Below are positions 13,268-21,558 of a DNA stretch of 64,000 nt, piece after piece. The notes beneath the pieces are model-generated. The model had not been told where the DNA came from and did not search any database. It worked only from the letters and a program-made list of their open reading frames with translations. Position numbers and translations under genes: made by a program. Source of the DNA: Isoetes taiwanensis (taxonomy: Eukaryota; Streptophyta; Lycopodiopsida; Isoetales; Isoetaceae). Where the stretch lies: contig JAJEKV010000003.1 in the NCBI GenBank assembly GCA_021234155.1, positions 24,710,874-24,774,873 on the forward strand, written 5' to 3'. The first letter of the stretch is position 1; each line of letters starts with the position of its first letter.

Positions 13268-15110
13268 AGCTTGTTCTTATGGTATAACAAGTTGCCTTCC
13301 TTCTTATAATGTTTGAAGGTTTCCCGCTCTTTATCTGTTCTAGCCTCCTTGCTTAAGCTTGCCCATACTTCCTTGAAGTCCACATCTGTTGGCAAGGACT
13401 CTTCAATCTTCTTACCAAAGTCGCTGGAAAGCGTCGAAATTGCATTGCAATGCACTCTAGTTGTGAAGGGATGCCTTGAAAGCACATCCGCTACCACATT
13501 GAGCTTCCCCGGCTTGTAGACTATCTCAAAGTCATATTCTTCGAGGAACTCCATCTACCTTCACTGTCTCAAATTGAGGTGTGGTTGCGTGAATACATAC
13601 TGGAGGCTCTGATGGTCTGTATCCAATTGGAACTTCCTTCCCAAGAGGTAGTGCCTCCAAATTCCTAATGCCCTAACAACCGCAAGCAATTCCTGATCAT
13701 GGGTGGGGTAGCGCGTTTCGGCGTTGTTCATCTTTCTGGAATCATACGCTACCACACGCTCTTCTTGCATGAGCACTGCACCTGTAGCTATCTTACTCGC
13801 ATCTGTGGCTACCAGCTTATCTTTCTCTGGGTCCGGCAGGGTTAAGACTGGGGTGGTTGTTAAAGCTTCCTTCAACAATTCAAACCCTGCTTGGGCTTTC
13901 TTGTGCCAATGCTCTGCCCAATCTTTCACCTTCTCCGCCCTCGTCAAGTCTGTTAGCGGGGCCGCTATCTTTGCAAAGTTCTTCACGAACTTCCTGTAGT
14001 ACCACTCCTGGGCCGAGGAAAACCGACCTCATGGACATTCTTCGGTGCCGACCCCGAATCACCGCTTCAATCTTGGCGGGATCCGTCGAGATTCCTTCGC
14101 CTGAGATCACATGACCAAGGTATTCCACCTTCTCCGATTCGGAAGTGGCACCGACAACTTGGCGCATAACGGTGCCTCTTCAACTTCTCTAGCACTCTCC
14201 TTAAGTGTTTATGCGTGCTCTTCAAGGGATCACGCTATACACCAAAATGTCGTCAAAGAAAACTATCACAAAGGTGTCTAAGAACTCCCTGAAGATGTCA
14301 TTCATGAGCCTCATGAGCGTTCTTTGGGGCGTTCGATAAGCGAAAGGCATTACAGGTGAATTCATAGTGCCCGCATGCAGGTGTTCAAAGCGGTTTATGA
14401 ATATCTTCTTCCTTTATCTGGATTTGATGATAGCCTGACCTTAAGTCGATTTTGGAGAAGACCTTTGCCCCTTGAAGCTGATCCATCAAGTCATCCGATC
14501 TGGGGAGCGCGTACTTGTTCTTGATGGTGTGCTTGTTCAACTGCCTATAGTCTATGCACATCCTCAAACTGCCATCCTTCTTCTTGACAAAAAGAATGGG
14601 CGCTCCAAATGGCGAGACGCTAGGTCTAATGAAGCTTAGGTCGAGCAACTCCTGCAATTGCTTCTTTAGCTCCGTCAACTCCTGCATCATCATTCTGTAT
14701 GGAGCCTTACTTGTCGGCTTCGTTCTCGGTTCGAGTGCTATCTCACACTCGACTCCCCTGTAAGGAGGGAGGTGCTCGATCTCATCTGGAAAGAGATCGT
14801 GGAATTCCGTGATCAACTTAGCTATTTGCTTCAGCAACTTGTTGAGCACCTTGACTTCTTTGCTTTCCTCTGACTCCGGCTCTTCAATCTCAAGCTTGAA
14901 GATGAATGCTACCTGCTCGCTCTTGATGCACTTGAACAGCCGTTTAGAAGACATACACTGCATGATGGGAACAACTTCTTTACCTGTGATCTCAATGATC
15001 TTGCCGTCGGGCGTTGGGAAGGTCACCTTCCGCTTTCCACAATCAATGATGGCCCCTGCTGGTCCAAGATACTCCATTCCTATGATCAAGTCGTACTTGC
15101 CAATGCCCAT
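13246..15110 (-). pseudogene. Gypsy reverse transcriptase and RNase H, frameshifted
   Basis: Reverse-transcribes element RNA. On the minus strand, 15110-14385 encodes the protease-RT linker and the RT fingers ([18 protein letters not shown] … [13 protein letters not shown]), then hits a stop. The palm follows in another frame with an intact [10 protein letters not shown] catalytic motif near 14250. The RT thumb (YLGHVISGEGISTDP) and RNase H (LVATDASKIATGAVLMQEE … ETRYPTHDQELLAVVRAL) follow, with a stop near 13561 and another shift near 13250. At least four interruptions separate the parts. The homologous copy at 28082-29500 lines up over the same domains, which confirms the order. Confidence 0.85.
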
Positions 15111-15159
15111 TACTTACGCCCCCCATCCGGATATTAATCACGGCAAGTCGATGTCGAAG

Positions 15160-15465
15160 TTAATTCTCTTGCTCGGGCATGCGCGCCTTCTTTGCTCCAC
15201 TTGCTAAGACAACGGGCCTTGGCTTCGACTTTAGTGGTTTCAGCCTCAACATCTCAACCATTCTGGGGGATGCAAAGTTATGGCTACTTCCTGAGTCTAT
15301 CAGGACTATGAAGGACTTGGCCTTGGCCTTCCCTACTGTGGAAATTACTTTATACTGGCTCTCTGCTTGTTCTGTGTCTATTGCGTCAAAGATATGACAC
15401 TCACCCTGAATATAGTCGCGGGCTGCCTCGCCATCGTCGTCAGACAAAGTGTCCCAATCGCCCAA
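15160..15465 (-). pseudogene. Gypsy aspartic protease segment
   Basis: About 100 codons containing VLIDSGSSHNF, the DSG active site of retroviral-type aspartic proteases, preceded by an acidic linker (DTLSDDDGEAARDYIQGE). It processes the Gag-Pol polyprotein. It is offset in frame from gag upstream and from RT downstream, so the polyprotein is interrupted on both sides. The zinc-knuckle region just upstream (about 15470-15640) is scrambled by small indels relative to the copy near 26770. Confidence 0.8.
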
Positions 15466-15619
15466 CTCACGCTATATTTGCACTCATGGCGAGGGGGTTC
15501 ATTTGTCCTATGGCTTTGGCTGGAAGCACACAAAGCAAAATTTGTTTTTCTATGCACTCCTCGCCTCTTTTCCTTGGGCATTGTATGCAAAAGGACCGCC
15601 TTTGCTTTGGAGTAGTTTG

Positions 15620-16712
15620 ACCCTTCCTGCTTGTCCTTGAAGGACACCTGCTTCTTCTCCTGCTGCTTCCCCTGATTGCCGCCATATGGGGCTCTAGCTG
15701 GACCTGGGCTGGCTGCCCTAGGGCTATAACTCCCTGTTGCCTTGCCTTTATCCTGGTAATACTGCTGCCTCTGCCTGCTATTCTGAGGTCCCGTCCCTTG
15801 CAAGCTTATTGCCTTGGACTCTGCTTCTGATACTGTCTTAGGGTTTATTGCCCTTACAAGCTTGCGGATCTCCTCATTCAGCCCCTCAATGTAGCTCTCC
15901 ACTGCATGCTTCTCACTCAACTTTGGCACATAAAGCCTTAGCCTCATGAATTCCTCTGTATATTTCTGGACTGATTTGTTGCCTTGCTGCAACCTGTAGA
16001 ACTGCTGCATCATGCTGGACTTGTGCTCTCTTGGGACGTAATGGCACTTGAAAGCTTTAGCGAACTTCTTGAACCTGCAAGCATCCCTTCTTAAGCCATG
16101 GGCCTTGGCATACCCCTTCCACCAAATGCGTGCTGCTCCCTTCAGGTTGGCTGTTGCCACCCTGCCTTTGTCCTTGTCTTTCATACCATAGGTGTTGCCA
16201 TATTCGCTCATCTCATCGAGCCAAGCCTCTGCCTCCATGCCTGACCTGTTCTCGCCTGAGAATTGCTCGAGCTTCCTGGCCTTCCAAACGTTTCCCAATG
16301 CAGAGTCTACCTTCTTCTGGTAGTCAGAGGCTCTTGTGTCCCTTTGTCGTCCATCTATGGTGTCCCTCTGCCTTCCATCTGTGGTGTCCCTCTGCCTTCC
16401 TTCTCTACGGTCCTGGGCCTGCTCCTCCTCTTCCTCAGAGTCGGAGTCCGAATCTGAGCTTGAGTCGGAGGATTCCGAGCTGGAGGACCTCCTTCTCTTG
16501 CTTCTCCTCTTATCCCTTCCTGTTTTCCGAGCTGATGCTTGTGGCAACTGAGCGTTGCCCTCCGAACCTACTCCTGCTTGTGCGGCCAGGAGAGCCTTTA
16601 TCTGCTCAAGGTCCGTCCTCATCTGTGATATTTCCTCTTCTGGGATCATGGGTCCAAATTCTTCATACAGGCTCCTTGTCGGGGGTGGTCTGGGCAGACT
16701 CTGTTCATCCAT
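15620..16712 (-). CDS. Gypsy Gag (capsid) frame
   Basis: Encodes the capsid-like Gag protein. It starts MDEQSLPRPPPTRSL at 16712. An acidic/Ser-rich and RQRDT-repeat linker follows (three near-copies of DGRQRDT near 16370), then the Retrotrans_gag domain (WLDEMSEYGNTYGM … ARIWWKGYA … YIEGLNEEIRKLVRAI) at about residues 150-330, then a basic region. The frame continues to 15378 but shifts out of the zinc knuckle near 15620. The 456-bp TRIM lies only 50 bp upstream of the ATG and would separate Gag from its normal leader. Confidence 0.85.
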
Positions 16713-16761
16713 ATGGTCTCGGCGTTGTCGTTCCCCTGACCCTAGGCCTCTAGCTGCATAC

Positions 16762-17217
16762 TGTAACGTTCCTAACCGACATGCCCTTTAGCCAACTGGG
16801 CAAAACCGTCTAGACGTTTATGAGTAGTCGCTTCTACCCATTTATGCCGGTGTCTCGGGAACGCCCCACAGGCACATTCAAGGTTCGAATACTCGAGTGG
16901 TCTACCATGGGCCCGTTACAGTCTCTTCCACTAGAACTATGCTCGTCCTCGAGCATCCAAGGCTATACCATGTCACAATGATTACCAAGTCTTTGCAAAT
17001 TACCCATGCATATAGGCACCCATGGAGACTCGAACTCGAGACCTGCTCTGATACCAACTGTGACGTTCCTAACCGACATGCCCTTTAGCCAACTGGGCAA
17101 AACCGTCTAGACATTTATGAGTAGTCGCTTCTACCCATTTATGCCGGTGTCTCGGGAACGCCCCACAGGCACATTCAAGGTTCGAATACTCGAGTGGTCT
17201 ACCATGGGCTCGTTACA
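16762..17217 (-). mobile_element. TRIM nested in the chromovirus
   Basis: A terminal-repeat retrotransposon in miniature, 456 bp. It has two 159-bp LTRs (16762-16920 and 17059-17217) with TGTAACG…CGTTACA-type ends that differ at three positions, all transitions. On the minus strand the 138-bp internal part has a PBS TGGTATCAGAGC (complement at 17045-17056) two bases from the LTR and a purine tract beside the other LTR. A perfect 5-bp duplication CATAC flanks it (16757-16761 and 17218-17222). It has no coding capacity and must have been mobilised in trans. A damaged second copy is at 26459. Confidence 0.93.
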
Positions 17218-17395
17218 CATACACAGTAGTTCATGGCTATAAGGTTAGTTTTATTTATTCTCTTGCATTATATTTGTTTGTTGGTATAGTTGTGGAGCAA
17301 AATACATCAACAAAACATTTAAAGTGCAAAAGAAATTATATTTATATTATATATATAATATCCTAATACAAAAACCCCCGGGATCAAGAATCTAA

Positions 17396-18917
17396 CTATT
17401 CTTGGAATCGCCGGTATGATGGATTATCCTCTAGGAACTTCTTCACTTGGGCTGTTCCCACTGAATGACCTAAGTTCCTAAGGACGTTGATTGAAGATCC
17501 ACCCTGCAAGGCTCTCGCCAAATCTTCTATCCTACGCTCGGAGGTATAGACGGCGGTCACTGCCAGTCTTCCATGCCGTCTGTAAGGTATGGCGAAGTAA
17601 AAAATGTCGAGTGCTATCGCTCTCTTCACCAGGATGGCATATTCGGTGTTGGGAGCTAGCCGAGCACGCCGGCCAAAGCCTGAGAGCGCGATTAGCATCG
17701 ATACTCCTTCCTCGCCCCTGGGGGTGAATTTGCGGTGGATTACCGCTATTCTTCCGTCCATCAGCAGGGGAAGGTAATACCGCAACGACCTGTTGTTGTG
17801 TGACGAATCTTCGCCTCCTCGGCCTCCAACTCTGTCTGCTAGCATAGTCATCGACCTCCACCGTGGTGAGCTCCCTGTAATCTCTAACTGTTGCTGAAGC
17901 TCTCCTGAGGTCGAACTCGCCTCTTCTCTCCGGGGGAGGTGCTGTCGAAGAACTTGCCGTTAAGATGTTCGAGGTCTTGTTGCGGATCCCCATCCGTTCT
18001 TGTAGAGCAAGGAACTCTTCCTCCGTCGGTAGTTGCCGCTCCTCCATAATCTGCCTGATATTGCTGTAGGCTTGAATATCGGAGGTGGACTCTCCCGTGT
18101 AAGTGTCGACTTCCCTTATACTTGGAGTGGGAAGTCGGAAGTTCCTCGGATGATGAAGTCGTCCGGGTCTGTTTTCCGGAGCTGGTGCAGCAGCTCGTCA
18201 GGTCGATACTCTCTTTCCCTGCACTCCGGGAGGTTCTGGATGTCGCTCAAAAGCAAGTACTCTTCGCTTGCTACGATGATGGGGGCTAGGCTTGTGATGC
18301 CCAGCCCAATGGGTGGGCGATCTCGGAGAGTTTGCGGCTTCTTCGAAATTCACGCAACTCTGTTCGCTAGCATTTGCTCTTGTTGGGTCGAGCTCAACGT
18401 AGTCCTCATCTTCTTCCTCAGATTCTTCGTCTTCTTCTCTTCCTTCTTGCTCCTGTTCGTACTGTGAAAGGAGCTGTTCTGCTGCTGCTGTGGCTAATGG
18501 GTCCACGTCCATGGGGGGAATGGAGGTTTCTCCCATGGGGTTCTCAGCACGGTGGGTAAGAAAAAGGGCTAAGGCAGCGTTGAAAGAAAAGTACTTGGTC
18601 CTGTTGACAGTCAGGACCATTGGCTCGGGCATGCGCTGGGCCTTGTTTGTGAGGTACTTGGCAATGTTTGGAACATCGCCTAAGTCTGCTTGAAGGGATT
18701 GCCTAGGAACAAAGTAGCCTATGCAAGGTGGGAGCTGCACTAAGGATGGCGCTATCCTAGCTTGGAATTCAGACAAGACTCTGCTATATGCTGGGGTTGC
18801 GTGCAAGGTTGCTTGGACATCTATCTCTTTTCAGAAGACTCGGAAGATCTCGTTGACGTCAGCCTCGGCAGCATGAGCGCTGGCGCTGTACCATCGCCTG
18901 AAATCAGAGGTTGCCAT
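17396..18917 (-). pseudogene. Chromovirus accessory ORF2, acidic protein of unknown family
   Basis: I do not recognise this protein. The start is ATG at 18917 (MATSDFRRWYSASAH), 114 bp downstream of a TATA box. A TGA at 18831-18833 interrupts the frame after 28 codons. It then runs through a globular-looking region (YSRVLSEFQARIAPSLVQLPP … NIAKYLTNKAQRMPEP) to a strongly acidic block (EGREEDEESEEEDEDYVELD near 18410). Three frame changes follow, near 18345, 18115 and 17850. The C-terminal part (LRYYLPLLMDGRIAVIHRKF … SVGTAQVKKFLEDNPSYRRFQE) ends at 17396. Ignoring the breaks it spans about 507 codons. An acidic tract next to an H3-like gene invites a histone-binding role, but that is only inference. 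Confidence 0.55.
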
Positions 18918-19030
18918 GAATCTAGCGAGGAAGAGACTAGCAAACGGATGCAAGAGCGCCTCAGGGAGCTGAGAAATCGACTAAGGGGGCAGGAGCAAAC
19001 TCGTAGGGTTCTACGTAAGAAATGAGGGAC

Positions 19031-19040
19031 CTATTTATAG
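19031..19040 (-). promoter_or_regulatory. TATA box upstream of ORF2
   Basis: CTATAAATAG on the minus strand (a palindrome), 114 bp before the ORF2 ATG. The same decamer stands before the H3-like ORF at 20997-21006. The sequence is a good plant TATA element, but promoter function is inferred. Confidence 0.5.
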
Positions 19041-19230
19041 AAAAAGGGGGAAACCCTAATTTTTGGGAGACTTGAAAAATTCTTGGGGTTGGGCAATTCT
19101 AGCCTATATTGAGGTCTAAGTGGGAATTGGAAGACTAATTTAAGGGTTTGAGCATGACTGGATTACCTAAAGATCCTAACACAACAAGTTGGAGATCACT
19201 TGGACAAGTTATGGAGAAGAAATGGTAGGA

Positions 19231-19498
19231 GGTCTCATAGGTAGCGCCTCGTTCAAAAGCTGGACTTTAGTTTCTTGACCAGGCGCGACATGTGAGACAT
19301 CAGTCCCATTTTGATCAAAACATGTCCAATTTGGGTAAACTAAGGATGTAAGAATGACAGACTCATCAAATTAACCGGAATCGACCCCTTACTTGGTCAA
19401 TTTGGAGCTGTTTTGGGCAATTTTAGGCAAGGTCTCACACGTAGCGCCTCGTGCAAAAACTGGACTTTAGTTTCTTGACCAGGCGCGACGTGTGAGAC
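19231..19498 (-). repeat. Hairpin pair upstream of ORF2
   Basis: Two 68-bp copies (19231-19298 and 19431-19498). Each begins GGTCTCA(C/T)A and ends TGTGAGAC, with arms GTCTCACACGT-AGCGCC and GGCGCG-ACGTGTGAGAC that can pair over about 17 bp around a loop of about 34 nt. The two copies start 200 bp apart. Two further copies lie at 21106-21366. Confidence 0.8.
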
Positions 19499-19580
19499 AT
19501 CACACTTTTTGGTCTAGGAATGTGCTATTTTACTAAAACAAAAACTACTACTTGCTAACTTGTGATTATTTACAAAATGT

Positions 19581-20912
19581 TTATTTGGGATCTCCCTTAA
19601 TCAAGCTAGCTAATTGCATGTCCTTCCGCATGAGGGTTACTCGCTTTGCATGAACAGTGCAAGCTGTCGAGTCTTCAAAATGTTGTACTATCCTATGCTC
19701 AGCCGCTTCCTGTAGTGCCAGCAGCATCTCATCTGTGACCCTCATGCCAGTGTTGAAGTCCTGCATGACTTCTCTAACTAAACGATTAAAGGGGGCACGG
19801 GGAATTAGGAGGCCATAACTGCGCTGGAAGTGCCTAATCTCTCTTAGCGCTCTTCTCTCGGTCTCCTTCCTGCTGGGCTTCTTCTTGGCTGGCTTCTTAG
19901 GGGCCTTGGGCTTTGGTGGTGGTGGCCTTAGTGTCTGGCTCTTCGTTGGATGTCCACCCTCGATGGTTCTGACCCTGTTCTCCTGGTAGTAGGAGTTGTA
20001 AGCCTCCCACATCTTCATGTAAGCCTCGTGTTCCCTCATCTTTCGCTTGTAGATCTTGAGGGGGTCCGTGACATAGGATTCTCTGGCAGGCCGTGGCTGT
20101 TTCTTCCTGTCCCAAGCCGGATATTTAGGGGGTTTCTGCACTGGGTCCGGCTGCTCCTTCTCGGGCGCTATCTGCTCAGGTACTACCTGCTCAACAACCG
20201 GGGGTTTGGAAGAGCTTGCCCCCTCAGTGTTGGGGTCATAGTCCTCGTCAGAGGAGTCGTCGGAGGAGTTCGGTGGTTGGTCCGGTGGCCGTTCAGTGAT
20301 GACGATCTTGGGATTCGGGCCCTTCCCTTGCTTGAGCTTCCTTTTGCCCACCACGAACTTCCCCTTCGCCTTCTTCTTTTCCTTGGCCGCTTTCGCTTCC
20401 TCCTCTTCCCTCTTCCTCTTCTTGCTTTCTCGGCGCCGTTGCTTCGCCTCGTGTTTTGTAATCCACACTGCGAGGTCTTCTTCTTCGCTTGGCTCGAGCC
20501 TTGGCTCCCTTTGCTCCTCTCGCTCCTCAGCCTCCTTCTCTCGCACCCAAGCTTCGAGCTGCTCCTCGATGGTTGGCTCGGGGGTCGGCTGCCTCTGCTC
20601 CTCTCGCTCCTCAGCTACCCGATCTTGCTCCAGCTTCTTCCTCCTTTCTTCCACTTCTACTCCGTCGAGGATCTTCTGCATGAGGTCCGGCTGCTCCTCA
20701 TCTAGGACCTCTGTTCCCGCATCGGAGTGTGCATCTTCCTCGATCTGCTGGGATCCTTCGTTTTGGTGTTCGTCCGAAGCTGCTTCTTCACTTTCGATGA
20801 AGGTGGTCTGTCACGAGAAGGCTCTTGAAGCATTCTACGTATCGAGGGCAGGATCATAGGCACTAGGAGATTCACACGGGTGGGCCTTCTGGATCTGTTT
20901 GGTCCGTGCCAT
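19581..20912 (-). pseudogene. Chromovirus-encoded histone H3-like (CENH3-like) protein
   Basis: An intronless frame of 444 codons on the element's sense strand. It starts MARTKQIQKAH at 20912, so the first residues match the histone H3 N-terminus. The long tail has acidic and Lys/Arg-rich coiled stretches and a likely NLS (RRRESKKRKREEEE). The last 93 residues (19584-19862) form an H3 histone fold: ALREIRHFQ (alpha-N), LLIPRAPFNRLVREVMQDF (alpha-1), LLALQEAAEHRIVQHFED (alpha-2), HAKRVTLMRKDMQLASLI (loop 2/alpha-3). RHFQ, LLIP and LMRKD are typical of plant CENH3, whereas loop 1 has canonical H3 length. Two early stops, TAG at 20835-20837 and TGA at 20811-20813, interrupt this copy; from 20810 to 19584 the frame is open. 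Expected role: a nucleosomal H3 variant. What it does for the element is unknown. Confidence 0.85.
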
Positions 20913-20996
20913 GTTTGGCGGCTGCGTCGATCGGATGTCGGCCCCAAAGATCGCCTAGGTGAGAGCGCGTGCAAATGGGGGGAGGGGGTTCTACAT

Positions 20997-21006
20997 CTAT
21001 TTATAG
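20997..21006 (-). promoter_or_regulatory. TATA box upstream of the H3-like ORF
   Basis: CTATAAATAG on the minus strand, 85 bp before the ATG at 20912 and identical to the decamer before ORF2. It lies between the hairpin pair and the start codon, in the same order as in the ORF2 unit. Confidence 0.5.
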
Positions 21007-21105
21007 CTTGGGCAATTTTAGGTCAAAATCTAAGTTGCTTTATTTATCGTGCCAAGGCACCTATTTACTTAAAACATACACTTATTTCAGAGATTTCTAA
21101 TTATT

Positions 21106-21366
21106 GGTCTCACACGTAGCGCCCTGTTCAAAAACTAGAGTTTAGTTTTTAGACCAGGCGCGACGTGTGAGATCTTACACATTTTTAAGTAATTTAAGTG
21201 ATTTAAACATACTATTCTAACTAATTTTTACCTTGGAACTCGCCTTACCATGTTACTTTTGTGAAATTTATCAAGTTTTAAGGTATTCTTGGCTCAATGT
21301 CTGACACGTAGCACCCTGCTCAAAAATTAAAGTTCAGTTCTTTGACCAGACGCGACGTGTGAGACC
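21106..21366 (-). repeat. Hairpin pair upstream of the H3-like ORF
   Basis: Two 68-bp copies (21106-21173 and 21298-21366), starting 192 bp apart, of the same inverted repeat found at 19231-19498. The arms, including the GGCGCGACGTGTGAGA arm, are better conserved than the loops. This suggests that the paired structure, or a palindromic protein site, is what is maintained. Confidence 0.8.
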
Positions 21367-21545
21367 ACCTTGCCTGAGAAGGTCTTGGCTCACTATTTTT
21401 AGTCTTATTATGTTCCAGTTCGCTTAACTGTTACTAGCTTAGCATAAACTACAAGGATGAGAAAAAATTCGAGGTTTGAGGATCCTATCAAGTTAATACT
21501 ACTGGAAGCATGGCCAGTGCTTTGCTCTTGGTCTCCAAGAACATT

Positions 21546-21557
21546 GCTCTGATACCA
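21546..21557 (-). other. Primer-binding site, initiator tRNA-Met
   Basis: TGGTATCAGAGC on the minus strand, one base inside the 5' LTR, complementary to the 3' end of plant initiator tRNA-Met. It fixes the orientation of the element and shows that 21559-23117 is the 5' LTR. Confidence 0.92.
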
Positions 21558-21558
21558 C

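Noticed and set aside
16130-16753. A 207-codon plus-strand frame over gag
   Set aside because: It is antisense to the Ser/Glu-rich Gag region, with no domain of its own.
17396-18917. A second histone (H2A, H2B or H4) in ORF2
   Set aside because: I looked for the conserved histone-fold phrases of each and found none.
19950-20705. A 251-codon Leu-rich plus-strand frame
   Set aside because: It is the antisense of the H3-like ORF; its composition mirrors the Glu/Lys-rich coding strand.
19231-21366. Hammerhead ribozymes in the element's repeated hairpins
   Set aside because: The conserved CTGATGA and GAAA core segments are absent.
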